Source of the DNA: Nonomuraea thailandensis
GTDB taxonomy: Bacteria > Actinomycetota > Actinomycetes > Streptosporangiales > Streptosporangiaceae
Assembly (NCBI RefSeq): GCF_024172165.1
Contig: NZ_JAMZEB010000002.1
Coordinates: 9,584,501 to 9,648,500, forward strand
DNA length: 64,000 bases
Direction: 5' to 3'
Below, piece by piece: positions 1-8,975 of this stretch (position 1 is the first letter of the stretch; each line of letters begins with the position of its first letter). Below the pieces are notes generated by a model. It was not told the origin of the DNA. It saw only the letters and a program-made list of their open reading frames with translations, and made no database searches. A program made the position numbers and the translations under genes.

Positions 1-1289
1 ACCCGGCCCTCCGGGTACGGCAACGCGGCCACCCACTCCATCCGCAGGTACGTGGGCGGGTGGGTGCTATCGACCCGGAGTTCCTCCAGGCGGGCGGCGC
101 GGCGGCGGCGCTCCAGCTCCGAGGCGGGGACGGCGGCGACGGAGGTGCGCAGGGCCGTCCACAGGTTCTCGGGCTTGGCGGTGTGCGCGCTGCTCTCCAG
201 GAAGCCGAAGGCGGAGAGCGCTCGGGTGTTCAAGGCGTCCAGGAGCGAGATCATCGCGGATGTGCCCGCGACGCGGGCGCCCAGCTCGTCGGCGCGGTAC
301 TCGGCGCGCTGGGACGTGCGGTGGAGCAGGAGCTCCATCGCCGCCATGAGGCCGCGGACGGGGAGGCCGAGCACGGCGAGCAGGGATTCGGCGATGAGGC
401 GGGCCAGGCCGTCGCCTTCCTTCCAGTCGAAGCGGGTCACGTCGACCAGTACGGCGAGAGAGTGGAACGCGCTGCCCACGACGAAGCCGTGGCGGCTGTC
501 GCCGTTGCTCGAATGGGCCATTTCGTGGGCGAGCAGGCCGACGCGTTCCCGCGGGGTGAGGATCAGCCACATCGGGTAGCCGATCTCGATCACCGGGCGG
601 CGGCGCCAGCCGTAGGTGCGGGATGAGGCGTTCACCTCGCCGCTGATGGCCACCACGTCGGTACGCGGGGCGCCTACCTCGGCGCCGATGCGGTCGAGCA
701 GGGCGAACAGGTGCGGGGCCGTCTCTCTGGTGAGGGGGCGGGTGTCCGGCGGAAAGGGGGCGGCGCGGGGACGCAGGAGCCAGGCCAGGTCGAGTGCCAC
801 GAGGGCCGGGAGGACGGCGAAGAGGGCGCCGCGGGTCAGGAGGTAGATGCCGAGGATGAGAAAGGCCGGGGTGAGGAGGTGGGTCAGGAGGGCGAGGGCG
901 TAGACGACGGCGCGGGCGATGCCGCGGGGAGCGGTAGGGGCGGTAGGGGCGGTAGGGGCGGTGTTGCGGATGGCCGCGGTGGAGCCGGGGTCGGCGGCGA
1001 GATGGAGGTGGGGGCGGTGGGCGAGGTCGGGTCGAGGGTCGCGGGCGGAGGGGGCGGGAAAGGGAGCAGCGGAGGTGGAGGGCGCGGTGGAGGTGGAGGG
1101 CGTGGGGTGGGAGCGGAGTACGTCTTCGTGCAGTCCGCGAACCAGCCGGGCCTGTAAGCGGGCGAACCGGACCTTCTGGAGCTCACGGGAGGACGTGGAA
1201 CGGACGACGTTCCAGTCGCAGGACGAGCACCACTCGGGATGGGGCGGCTCGGAAGTGAGCGGCTGGTCGCACTCGGGGCAGGCGGACAT
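1..1289 (-). CDS. M48-family membrane zinc metallopeptidase, 3' end outside the window
   Basis: The N-terminus carries a zinc-ribbon-like pair (CPEC near residue 4 and CSSC near residue 21). A Pro/Ala/Thr-rich linker follows, then a hydrophobic block at about 125-170 (two membrane segments), then the catalytic HEMAH (HExxH, His255/Glu256/His259). Downstream EYRAD supplies the expected third metal ligand. This is the HtpX/Ste24-type fold: a membrane protease that degrades misfolded or membrane proteins. The start is ATG at 1289, chosen because the zinc ribbon begins directly after it. The reading frame is open to the left edge, so the C-terminus is missing. The linker contains a short tandem repeat. 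It lies next to a solitary nuoA, as an htpX-like gene does beside a partial nuo set in Streptomyces (recollection). Confidence 0.85.
   Translation of the reverse strand, partial: MSACPECDQPLTSEPPHPEWCSSCDWNVVRSTSSRELQKVRFARLQARLVRGLHEDVLRSHPTPSTSTAPSTSAAPFPAPSARDPRPDLAHRPHLHLAADPGSTAAIRNTAPTAPTAPTAPRGIARAVVYALALLTHLLTPAFLILGIYLLTRGALFAVLPALVALDLAWLLRPRAAPFPPDTRPLTRETAPHLFALLDRIGAEVGAPRTDVVAISGEVNASSRTYGWRRRPVIEIGYPMWLILTPRERVGLLAHEMAHSSNGDSRHGFVVGSAFHSLAVLVDVTRFDWKEGDGLARLIAESLLAVLGLPVRGLMAAMELLLHRTSQRAEYRADELGARVAGTSAMISLLDALNTRALSAFGFLESSAHTAKPENLWTALRTSVAAVPASELERRRRAARLEELRVDSTHPPTYLRMEWVAALPYPEGR
933..959 (-). repeat. Three tandem 9-bp units inside the M48 gene linker
   Basis: GGTAGGGGC is repeated three times without a break. 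On the coding strand it gives a Thr-Ala-Pro repeat in the linker between the zinc ribbon and the membrane segments. Unit length is a multiple of three, so copy-number change would keep the frame. Confidence 0.9.
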
Positions 1290-1324
1290 GGCACAGCAAG
1301 ATAGCCAGCCCTCCGGCCGGCCCA

Positions 1325-1696
1325 CTACGTCCAGCTGAGGACCCGTTTGCGCCAGGCGTACAGGATGCCCAGCGCGATGAACCCCAGGAACACGAACATC
1401 TCCACCAGCGTCGTCATCCCGTAGCCCGGCGCGTCGAAGACGGTGGCCCAGGGGAACAGGAAGACGGCGTCCACGGCGAAGACGACGTACAGGTAGGTGA
1501 AGACGTAGTAACGCACCTGAGACTGCGCCCAGCCGTCCCCCACGGGATCGACCCCGCACTCGTACGTGGTCAGCTTCTCGGGGGTGGGCCGGGTGGGGCG
1601 GAGGAGGCGGTTGGCGAAGAGGGCGCCGGCCACGATGGCGACGCCGATGGCCAGGAGCGCGGCGACGAGTACGTAGGACTCGTAGTAGCCGTCCAT
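1325..1696 (-). CDS. nuoA: NADH-quinone oxidoreductase subunit A (solitary nuoA)
   Basis: A 123-residue protein with three membrane segments. It has the family signature TYECGVDP around residue 45 and the conserved run RYYVFTYLYVVFAVD before an acidic membrane position. NuoA is a small membrane subunit at the junction of the peripheral and membrane arms of complex I. The usual partners nuoB to nuoN are not beside it: the flanking genes are the M48 peptidase and a deacetylase. The main nuo operon is at the other end of the window (57629 onward). The start is the ATG at 1696. An upstream in-frame extension is open but lacks family similarity. It may be a relic of a second nuo set or a replacement subunit for another complex. 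Confidence 0.9.
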   Translation of the reverse strand: MDGYYESYVLVAALLAIGVAIVAGALFANRLLRPTRPTPEKLTTYECGVDPVGDGWAQSQVRYYVFTYLYVVFAVDAVFLFPWATVFDAPGYGMTTLVEMFVFLGFIALGILYAWRKRVLSWT

Positions 1697-1805
1697 GAAG
1701 CGATGGTAACCCGCGTCCCTCGGAGTACCCAGTGTGGTCAAAGTGTCCGGAGCTTTCACACAAAATCGGGGTAAATCGTAAGATCGGCCCCATACTCTGA
1801 CAGGC

Positions 1806-3281
1806 ATGCACAAATCGCGATTCTTCTCCGGAATCGCTCTGCTGGCCCTCTCGGCCTCAGGGTGCGCTCTGGCCGCCGCCTCCCCAGAGCCGGACGTCGT
1901 CGTCCCCGCAGAGCCGACGGCGATCGACTTCGTCGACCCAGCGACCGTCATCGGCCTGTCCACCAGGACAGTGACCGAGGGAGACTCCCCGGGCAGCGGA
2001 TACGTGCACATCGACTACCCCGAGTTCGCCGGCGCCACCGCGCTCAACCGCGAGCTGCGCGCCCAGGCCGAGCGGCAGCTGGGCGACTTCAGGGCCAGGA
2101 ACCGCGGCGTCGAGCCCGTCAGCCCGCGCCCCGAGCTGAACGTGGACTGGCAACTGGCCGCCGCCTCCCCCGAGGCCGTCGCGGTGCGGCTGCGCACCGG
2201 CGAGTTCCAGGGCGAGCGCTGGGCCAACTCCACGCGCACGTTCTGGTTCGACCCCCGCACCCGGCAGGCGACCGGGTCCACCGGGCTGCTGGACGAGCAC
2301 GCCGCGCTGGTCCGGCTGGCGGAGCTGGTCGGGGAGCGGCTCAAGGAGCGCGGGAACCAGGTCGAGCGCGACGCCGTGACCGCCGGGGGCGACGACTTCG
2401 ACTCGATGGCGTTCAACCGCCACGGGGACCTCGTGGTCGAGTTCGACGACTGCCAGGTGGGGCCGTGCTCGCTGGGCCGGGTGGCCGTGGCGGTGCCGGC
2501 CGGGCAGGTGACGCCGTTGTTGTCGAAGCTGGGGCGGCAGGCGCAGGAGAGCGCGCGGCAGGCTCGGGGCGGCAGCGTCGACAGCCCGGACTTCGCCCCC
2601 GCGAACAGCCCCGACGCCGTCAGCAACCGGGCGGGGAGCGTGGACTGCGCCAGGGTCAAGTGCGTGGCGCTGACGTTCGACGACGGGCCCGGGCCGTACA
2701 CGGGACGGCTGCTCGACCTGCTGAAGCAGGAGCGGGCGCGGGCCACGTTCTTCACCGTGGGCAGCAACGCGATGGCGCAGCCGGCGCTGCTGCGGCGGAT
2801 GAGCGTGGAGGGCCATCTCGTCGGGAACCACACCTGGGCCCATCGGGACCTGTCGAAACAGGGCAGCAGCAAAATCACTGAGACCATCGCCAAGACCGGG
2901 GACGCGGTGTCGGCGATCATCGGGCAGACGCCGAAGCTGGTGCGGCCGCCGTACGGGGCGGTGAGCCAGCAGGTGTGCAACGTCGCCCGCGAGATGGGGT
3001 TGTCCCTGGTCACCTGGAGCGTCGACGCGAAGGATCAGGACGGCGACAAGGCGAAAGACATCACCGACCGGACCGTGCGCGAAGCCCATCCAGGTGCGAT
3101 CATTCTCATGCACGACATTCATCGGGAAACCGTTGACGCGGTTCCGGACATCCTCAAACAGTTGCGCGGGAAGGGTTACACCTTCGTGACCGTTCCTGAG
3201 TTGTACGGCTCTGCGGGGATGCAGGCCGGACGCCTGTACAGGTCAGGGAACGAGCTGCCGGGTAAGCAGCCCCTGACGTAG
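1806..3281 (+). CDS. Secreted polysaccharide deacetylase (NodB domain), probable lipoprotein
   Basis: A 491-residue protein with a signal peptide ending at Cys20 (sequence ASGC, a plausible lipobox). The middle (about 60-260) resembles the DUF3298/RsiV-like fold. The C-terminal NodB homology domain shows TFDDG (T290-G294), HTWAH (H342-H346), RPPYG, a TWSVDA segment and MHDIH. These supply the metal-binding Asp-His-His triad and catalytic residues of CE4 enzymes, which remove N- or O-acetyl groups from peptidoglycan or exopolysaccharide outside the cell. It is divergent from nuoA, with about 110 bp between the starts. It stands apart from the polymer locus that begins at 6435, so a peptidoglycan role is as likely as a role in that polymer. 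Confidence 0.88.
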   Translation: MHKSRFFSGIALLALSASGCALAAASPEPDVVVPAEPTAIDFVDPATVIGLSTRTVTEGDSPGSGYVHIDYPEFAGATALNRELRAQAERQLGDFRARNRGVEPVSPRPELNVDWQLAAASPEAVAVRLRTGEFQGERWANSTRTFWFDPRTRQATGSTGLLDEHAALVRLAELVGERLKERGNQVERDAVTAGGDDFDSMAFNRHGDLVVEFDDCQVGPCSLGRVAVAVPAGQVTPLLSKLGRQAQESARQARGGSVDSPDFAPANSPDAVSNRAGSVDCARVKCVALTFDDGPGPYTGRLLDLLKQERARATFFTVGSNAMAQPALLRRMSVEGHLVGNHTWAHRDLSKQGSSKITETIAKTGDAVSAIIGQTPKLVRPPYGAVSQQVCNVAREMGLSLVTWSVDAKDQDGDKAKDITDRTVREAHPGAIILMHDIHRETVDAVPDILKQLRGKGYTFVTVPELYGSAGMQAGRLYRSGNELPGKQPLT

Positions 3282-3530
3282 CGCACGTGTTGGGGGGACG
3301 TATAGTTGGCGCTCGTGACCCGAACCGTCCTGTTCGCCCGCCTGCATGTAGACCTCTGCAGGCTCGCGTCCGGGCTGTGTCGTCGTTCTCGCACCTCACC
3401 CTGACTGAACTCCGACCGCGTTTACCCGCTTTGCGCGGCATGCAAACGCGTGACCTTCCGAGGATCTAGCATGGAAACAGAGAACGCGCCCGAAGCAACC
3501 GCGCATTGGCGCGTCGAGGAGGACTGAGCT

Positions 3531-5375
3531 GTGACGAAGCAGGTCCAGCAACTCGACCGCGTGATCATCAGATTCGCTGGGGACTCCGGCGACGGCATGC
3601 AGCTGACCGGTGACCGTTTCACCGCCGGCACTGCGGAGTTCGGCAACGACCTGTCGACTCTGCCCAACTTCCCAGCGGAGATCCGCGCGCCCGCAGGCAC
3701 CCTGCCCGGCGTGTCGAGTTTCCAGTTGCACTTCGCCGACCACGACATCCTCACGCCCGGCGACGCGCCGAACGTGCTCGTGGCCATGAACCCCGCCGCG
3801 CTCAAGGCCAACCTGGGAGACCTGCCCAGGGGCGCGGACATCATCGCGAACATCGACGAGTTCACCAAGCGCAACCTCCAGAAGGTCGGCTACGCCGCCA
3901 ACCCGCTGGAGGACGACTCGCTCAGCGAGTGGCGCCTGCACGCCGTGCCGCTGACCTCGCTCACCGTCAAGGCACTCGAGGGCTTCGACCTTTCCAAGAA
4001 GGACGCCGAGCGTTCGAAGAACATGTTCGCCCTCGGCCTGCTGTCGTGGCTCTACCACCGGCCGACCGAGCAGACGATCAAGTTCCTGGAGCAGAAGTTC
4101 GCCAAGAAGCCCGATCTCGCCAAGGCGAACATCGCGGCCTTCCAGGCAGGCTGGAACTACGGCGAGACGACCGAGTCGTTCTCGGTCTCGTACGAGGTCA
4201 AGCCCGCGCAGCTGGCACCGGGCGTCTACCGCAACATCTCCGGTAACCAGGCGCTGGCCTACGGTTTGATCGCCGCGAGCGTGCAGTCGAAGCTGCCGCT
4301 GTTCCTGGGGTCGTACCCGATCACCCCGGCCAGCGACATCCTGCACGAGTTGTCCAAGCACAAGCGGTTCGGGATTCGCACGTTCCAGGCCGAGGACGAG
4401 ATCGCCGGCGTCGGGGCGGCGCTCGGGGCCGCGTTCGGCGGCGCGCTGGGCGTGACGACGACGAGCGGTCCGGGTGTGGCGCTGAAGGGTGAGACGGTCG
4501 GTCTGGCGGTCATGACCGAGCTGCCGTTGATCGTCGTGGACGTGCAGCGGGCGGGGCCGAGCACGGGCATGCCGACCAAGACCGAGCAGACGGACCTGCT
4601 GATGGCCATGTTCGGGCGCAACGGCGAGTCGCCGGTGCCGATCGTGGCGCCGATGTCGCCGAGCGACTGCTTCGACGCGGCGGTCGAGGCAGCCAGGATC
4701 GCGGTCAAGTACCGCACTCCGGTCATCCTGCTCTCGGACGGCTACCTGGCCAACGGCTCGGAGCCCTGGCGCCTGCCCGAAATTTCCGACTTGCCCGACA
4801 TTTCGCAGGAATTCACGCTTGAGCCGAACGGCGCCGACGGCGAATACCTGCCCTACAAGCGTGACACCGAGACGCTCGCCCGCCCGTGGGCCATCCCCGG
4901 CACGCCCGGGCTCGAGCACCGCATCGGCGGCATCGAGAAGGCCGACGGCACCGGCAACATCTCCTACGACCCGAACAACCACGACCTGATGGTCCGCACG
5001 CGGGCCGCCAAGATCGCCGGGATCGACGTCCCCGACCTCGCGGTGGACGACCCCGACGGCGACGCGACGGTGCTCGTGCTCGGGTGGGGCTCGACGTACG
5101 GGCCGATCGCCGCCGCCGTGCGGCGCATCAGGCGCGCGGGCGGCAAGGTCGCCCAGGCCCACCTGCGCCACCTCAACCCGCTGCCCGCCAACACCGGCGA
5201 GGTCCTCAAGCGCTACGACAAGGTGCTGCTGCCCGAGATCAACCTCGGCCAGCTCGCCCTGCTGCTGCGGGCCAGGTACCTCGTGGACGTGATCAGCTAC
5301 AACCGTGTGCGCGGGCTCCCGTTCAAGGCCGAGGAGCTGGCCGGAGTCATCCAGGACGTGATCGAGAGTGACTGA
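3531..5375 (+). CDS. korA: 2-oxoacid:ferredoxin oxidoreductase alpha subunit
   Basis: This is the fused gamma-alpha subunit (614 aa). Residues about 10-200 form the gamma domain (FAGDSGDGMQ). From about 230 comes the alpha/pyrimidine-binding domain with SYPITPAS, FQAEDEIAG, TTTSGPG and QRAGPSTGMPTKTEQ. With KorB it oxidatively decarboxylates a 2-oxoacid, most likely 2-oxoglutarate by analogy with the mycobacterial and streptomycete enzymes, to acyl-CoA and reduces ferredoxin. The start is GTG at 3531 behind a strong ribosome site (GAGGAGG, 3516-3522). It overlaps korB by 8 bp, so the two are translated together. Substrate specificity cannot be read from sequence alone. Confidence 0.95.
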   Translation: MTKQVQQLDRVIIRFAGDSGDGMQLTGDRFTAGTAEFGNDLSTLPNFPAEIRAPAGTLPGVSSFQLHFADHDILTPGDAPNVLVAMNPAALKANLGDLPRGADIIANIDEFTKRNLQKVGYAANPLEDDSLSEWRLHAVPLTSLTVKALEGFDLSKKDAERSKNMFALGLLSWLYHRPTEQTIKFLEQKFAKKPDLAKANIAAFQAGWNYGETTESFSVSYEVKPAQLAPGVYRNISGNQALAYGLIAASVQSKLPLFLGSYPITPASDILHELSKHKRFGIRTFQAEDEIAGVGAALGAAFGGALGVTTTSGPGVALKGETVGLAVMTELPLIVVDVQRAGPSTGMPTKTEQTDLLMAMFGRNGESPVPIVAPMSPSDCFDAAVEAARIAVKYRTPVILLSDGYLANGSEPWRLPEISDLPDISQEFTLEPNGADGEYLPYKRDTETLARPWAIPGTPGLEHRIGGIEKADGTGNISYDPNNHDLMVRTRAAKIAGIDVPDLAVDDPDGDATVLVLGWGSTYGPIAAAVRRIRRAGGKVAQAHLRHLNPLPANTGEVLKRYDKVLLPEINLGQLALLLRARYLVDVISYNRVRGLPFKAEELAGVIQDVIESD

Positions 5376-6414
5376 GCTGGTGAACGGGAAGGGCCTGTCG
5401 CTCGTCCCGAAGACCGACGTGAAGCAGGGCCTGAAGGACTTCAAGTCCGACCAGGAGGTGCGCTGGTGCCCGGGTTGCGGTGACTACGCGATCCTGGCCG
5501 CGGTGCAGAGCTTCCTGCCGGAGCTGGGGCTCAAGCGCGAGAACATCGTGTTCGTCTCGGGCATCGGCTGCTCCTCGCGGTTCCCGTACTACCTGAACAC
5601 CTACGGTTTCCACTCCATCCACGGCCGGGCGCCGGCGATCGCCACCGGGCTGGCGGCGAGCAGGCCCGACCTGAGCGTGTGGGTGATCACGGGTGACGGC
5701 GACGCGCTGTCGATCGGCGGCAACCACCTGATCCACGCGCTGCGCCGCAACGTCAACCTGAACATCCTGCTGTTCAACAACAGGATCTACGGTCTGACGA
5801 AGGGCCAGTACTCCCCCACCTCCGAGGTCGGCAAGATCACCAAGTCGACGCCGATGGGCTCGCTGGACAAGCCGTTCAACCCGATCTCGCTGGCCATCGG
5901 CGCCGAGGCGTCGTTCGTGGCCAGGACCATCGACTCCGACCGCAAGCACCTGCAGTCGGTGCTGCGCGAGGCCACCGCGCACCGCGGCACGTCGCTGGTC
6001 GAGATCTACCAGAACTGCAACATCTTCAACGACAACGCCTTCGAGCAGCTCAAGGACCCCGAGGTCCGCGACGACATCACGCTGCGCCTGGAGCACGGCC
6101 AGCCGATCGTGAGCTCCTCCAAGGCCGTCGTGCGCGGCCCGAACGGCGGCGTCGAGGTCGTGGCCCGCGACAGCGTGAGCGAGGACCAGATCCTCGTGCA
6201 CGACGCGCACAACCCCGACCCGTCGGTGGCGTTCGCGCTCAGCAGGCTCGACGAGCCGGCCTTCGAGCACGTGCCGATCGGCATCTTCCGCAGCGTGGAC
6301 CGGCCCTCGTACGAGTCGCTGATGTCCGAGCAGCTCGAGGAGTCCGTGGCGCAGAAGGGCCCCGGTGACCTGAGCGAGCTGCTGCTGGGTGGCGACACCT
6401 GGCGCATCGGCTGA
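5368..6414 (+). CDS. korB: 2-oxoacid:ferredoxin oxidoreductase beta subunit
   Basis: A 348-residue thiamine-diphosphate-binding subunit. Cysteines at WCPGCGDY and IGCSS fit the beta-subunit iron-sulfur ligands. The TPP motif runs from GDGDALSIGG to LFNNRIYGLTKGQ. It pairs with KorA and feeds low-potential electrons to ferredoxin, with a CoA-linked product for the TCA cycle. The start is GTG at 5368, overlapping the korA stop by 8 bp. Together with the nuo genes in the same window, this is a respiratory and central-carbon neighbourhood. Confidence 0.95.
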   Translation: MTELVNGKGLSLVPKTDVKQGLKDFKSDQEVRWCPGCGDYAILAAVQSFLPELGLKRENIVFVSGIGCSSRFPYYLNTYGFHSIHGRAPAIATGLAASRPDLSVWVITGDGDALSIGGNHLIHALRRNVNLNILLFNNRIYGLTKGQYSPTSEVGKITKSTPMGSLDKPFNPISLAIGAEASFVARTIDSDRKHLQSVLREATAHRGTSLVEIYQNCNIFNDNAFEQLKDPEVRDDITLRLEHGQPIVSSSKAVVRGPNGGVEVVARDSVSEDQILVHDAHNPDPSVAFALSRLDEPAFEHVPIGIFRSVDRPSYESLMSEQLEESVAQKGPGDLSELLLGGDTWRIG

Positions 6415-6434
6415 TTTTTCGCGACTATGCCGGG

Positions 6435-7367
6435 GTGGCGAAGACGTGGTGGTATGTCATAGCCGCGGTCGCCGCCCTGGCACTGGTCGTGGCCGCCGCG
6501 CAGGAGCTGGGGACCCCGAGCCGGCAGGCGGCCGAGTCGCCCATCAGGCCCTCCGTCCCGGCCGGCACGCCGGCCCCGCAGGTCCCCGCGGGCTTTCCCG
6601 GCGCTGACACGACCGGTGTGCCGCCCGGCACCCCGCTCACCGAGGTCACCGGTGACCGGACCTTCGCCAAGGACGGCGAGGTCGTCGAGGGGAAGGTCTT
6701 CTACGGGTTCGTCGTGGTGACCGCCAGTAACGTGACGTTCAGGAAGTGCGTCTTCCGCGGCGGCCCCACCCAGGACGTACGCCCGCTGCTCGACACCGAG
6801 CACGCCCGCGGCACCGTGGTGGAGGACTCCGAGTTCCACCCCACCCACCCCTCCGCCTCGATCGACGGCATCTGGGCCGCCCACACCGAGATCTACCGCT
6901 CGGAGTTCCGCGGCACCGTGGACGGGATCAAGGCCCACACCGGCACCCTCGTCCAGGACTCCTGGATCCACGACCTGGGCTGGTTCGCCAGCGACCCCGA
7001 CCAGGGCGGGGAGCCCACGCACAACGACGGCGTGCAGGCCTTCGCCGACCAGACCGGCGTCACGCTGCGGCACAACACGATCGACCTGTCCACCACGAAG
7101 GACCCGAACGCGGCCGTGCAGTCCTCGGCCGACGAGCTGCGCGTGGAGGGCAACTATCTCGACGGCGGCGGCTGCGTCGTCAACATCGACCACACGCCGC
7201 TGGGCCGCCCGCTGACCGGCCAGCGCGTGACGGGCAACCGGTTCGGGCGCAACTCGGCGCACGACTGCCCGATCCTGCTGAGCACCCGGTCGGAGCTCAG
7301 GGCCGCGGAGGGAAACGTCTGGCACGACACGGGCGATCCCATACCGGCACCCGAACAACACGACTGA
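6435..7367 (+). CDS. Secreted right-handed parallel beta-helix protein
   Basis: A 310-residue protein with an N-terminal hydrophobic anchor or signal (about residues 4-22), a Pro-rich linker, then short repeated strands of the kind xVTFRKCVFRGG, TVVEDSEF, IYRSEFRG and LVQDSWIHDLG. These strands build a pectate-lyase-type solenoid. The stretch THNDGVQAF is typical of actinobacterial right-handed beta-helix proteins. Such folds bind or cleave polysaccharides, but no catalytic triad can be assigned here. The start is GTG at 6435. It is the first gene of the polymer locus, 20 bp after korB and 11 bp before the epimerase gene. A second beta-helix gene lies at 14928. Confidence 0.75.
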   Translation: MAKTWWYVIAAVAALALVVAAAQELGTPSRQAAESPIRPSVPAGTPAPQVPAGFPGADTTGVPPGTPLTEVTGDRTFAKDGEVVEGKVFYGFVVVTASNVTFRKCVFRGGPTQDVRPLLDTEHARGTVVEDSEFHPTHPSASIDGIWAAHTEIYRSEFRGTVDGIKAHTGTLVQDSWIHDLGWFASDPDQGGEPTHNDGVQAFADQTGVTLRHNTIDLSTTKDPNAAVQSSADELRVEGNYLDGGGCVVNIDHTPLGRPLTGQRVTGNRFGRNSAHDCPILLSTRSELRAAEGNVWHDTGDPIPAPEQHD

Positions 7368-7378
7368 AGGCAGGCCGC

Positions 7379-8260
7379 ATGTGGCAGGGGACGCGGGCCC
7401 TGGTGACGGGCGCGACCGGTTTCATCGGAGCTCATCTCGTCCGGCGCCTCGAAGATCTGGGCGCGGAGGTGCACGCGGTCAGCCGCGGGAGCACGGACCG
7501 GGAGCGGTGGCACCGGGTGGACCTGAGCGACGCCGCGGCCACCGCCGAGCTGGTCGGGCGGGTCCGCCCCGAGGTGGTCTTCCACCTGGCCAGCGAGGTC
7601 ACGGGGGTCCGCGAGCCGGCGGTCGTGGCCCCGACCCTGGCCTCCGGTCTGGGCGCCGCGGTGAACCTGCTGACGGCGGTCACCGGCACCGGGGTGCGCA
7701 GCGTGGTGCTGGCGGGCTCGGTGGAGGAGCCGCGCGACGGCGCGGCCCCCGGCTCGCCGTACGCGGCGGCCAAGGCGGCGGCGACCGGCTACGCCCGCAT
7801 GTACCACGCGCTGTGGCAGGTGCCGGTGTCGGTGCTGCGCGTGGCCATGGTCTACGGGCCCGGGGAGCCGAACCCGCGCAGGCTGGTGCCGTACGTGACG
7901 ACGTCCCTGCTGCGCGGCGAGTCGCCCGAGCTGACCTCCGGCACCAGGCTCGTCACCTGGGTGTACGTCGAGGACGTCGTGGACGCGTTCGTCAGGGCGG
8001 GGGCGAGCGGCGAGGCGGCCGGTCACGTCCTGGACATCGGCACCCCCGAGCCCGTCTCCATCCGTCACACCGCCGACCTGATCGCCGGCCTCGTCGGCGG
8101 CCCGGCCCGCCCGGTGTACGGGGCGGTGGCGGCCAGGCCGCTGGACCGCACGCAACGCTCGGACGTCGAGCCGGCCGCCCGGGTCCTGGGCTGGCGGCCG
8201 GTCACCTCCTTGACGGCAGGGCTCACAAAAACTGTCGAATGGCATTCAAAGCAGATGTAA
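7379..8260 (+). CDS. NAD-dependent sugar epimerase/dehydratase (extended SDR)
   Basis: A 293-residue extended short-chain dehydrogenase. It has the dinucleotide-binding motif GATGFIGAHL at residues 10-19 and the catalytic YxxxK in PYAAAK. A Ser in VLAGSVEEP replaces the usual S/T of the triad region. A substrate domain with WVYVEDVVDAF follows. This class interconverts or dehydrates nucleotide sugars in the cytoplasm. The start is ATG at 7379, 11 bp after the beta-helix gene. It is likely co-transcribed with the deacetylase and glycosyltransferase that follow. The exact nucleotide sugar is not identifiable. Confidence 0.8.
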   Translation: MWQGTRALVTGATGFIGAHLVRRLEDLGAEVHAVSRGSTDRERWHRVDLSDAAATAELVGRVRPEVVFHLASEVTGVREPAVVAPTLASGLGAAVNLLTAVTGTGVRSVVLAGSVEEPRDGAAPGSPYAAAKAAATGYARMYHALWQVPVSVLRVAMVYGPGEPNPRRLVPYVTTSLLRGESPELTSGTRLVTWVYVEDVVDAFVRAGASGEAAGHVLDIGTPEPVSIRHTADLIAGLVGGPARPVYGAVAARPLDRTQRSDVEPAARVLGWRPVTSLTAGLTKTVEWHSKQM

Positions 8261-8315
8261 CGGTCCATCCCGGAAGGCGATATCACTCCTGGCGGCACTC
8301 TGATCAGGGGGCGGG

Positions 8316-8975
8316 ATGCGTGCGGTGACGAATCTGACCGTGCACGGCATCGGAGAGACGACCCGGGAGCTGGATCGGGGCGAGGACACGACGTGGGTGT
8401 CGGTCGAGCAGTTCGAGCGGGTGGTGGACGCGGTGGCCGGCCGGCCGGACGTACGCATCACCTTCGACGACGGCAACGCCTCCGACGTGGAGATCGCACT
8501 CCCCCGGCTGCTGGAGCGCGGGCTCAAGGCGGAGTTCTTCGTGCTGGCCGGGCTGCTCGGCGAGCCGGGCAGGCTGGACGCCGACGGCGTGCGCGAGCTG
8601 GTCGGCAAGGGCATGCGGGTCGGCTCGCACGGCTGGGCGCACCGCGACTGGCGGACGATCAGCGCGGTCCAGGCCACCGAGGAGCTGGAGCGGGCGCACG
8701 AGGTGCTCGGCGAGCTGACCGGCGAGCCGGTGTCGCGGGTGGCGATCCCGTTCGGCTCGTACGACAGGCGCGTGCTGCGCCGGTTACGCCGTGCCGGCGT
8801 GACCAGGGCGTACACCAGCGACGGCGGCAGGGCCCGGCCCGGCTCCTGGCTGCAGGCGCGCAACAGCCTCAGGCACGACCTGGACGCCTCCTGGATCGGC
8901 GGGGTGCTGGGCGGGCCCTCGCTCGGCCGCCGGGCGGGCAAGCTGGGCATGCGGCTGTACAAGCGGGTGCGTTGA
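8316..8975 (+). CDS. Polysaccharide deacetylase (short NodB-type)
   Basis: A 219-residue NodB-fold protein with ITFDDGN near residue 49, a metal-site SHGWAHRDW near 110, and AIPFGSYD as motif 3. No signal peptide or membrane segment is visible, so it may act in the cytoplasm on lipid-linked or nucleotide-linked sugars, unlike the exported enzyme at 1806. Its stop overlaps the ATG of the next gene by one base (TGATG), which implies coupled translation with a glycosyltransferase. It probably deacetylates an N-acetylated sugar of the polymer; this is inference from context. Confidence 0.8.
   Translation: MRAVTNLTVHGIGETTRELDRGEDTTWVSVEQFERVVDAVAGRPDVRITFDDGNASDVEIALPRLLERGLKAEFFVLAGLLGEPGRLDADGVRELVGKGMRVGSHGWAHRDWRTISAVQATEELERAHEVLGELTGEPVSRVAIPFGSYDRRVLRRLRRAGVTRAYTSDGGRARPGSWLQARNSLRHDLDASWIGGVLGGPSLGRRAGKLGMRLYKRVR

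Noticed and set aside
52-626. Open frames on the plus strand opposite the M48 gene
   Set aside because: Arg/Ala-rich shadow translations. The minus-strand frame carries the zinc ribbon and HExxH motif.
1857-3122. 421-codon minus-strand frame inside the deacetylase gene
   Set aside because: It is a shadow of the plus-strand gene, which has a signal peptide and all NodB motifs.
3301-3306. TATAGT as a promoter for korA
   Set aside because: No -35 sequence at suitable distance and more than 220 bp from the start codon.
3396-5444. 682-codon minus-strand frame opposite korA
   Set aside because: Long open antisense frames are common in very G+C-rich coding DNA. It reads as a His/Val/Gly-rich shadow, and korA is unmistakable.
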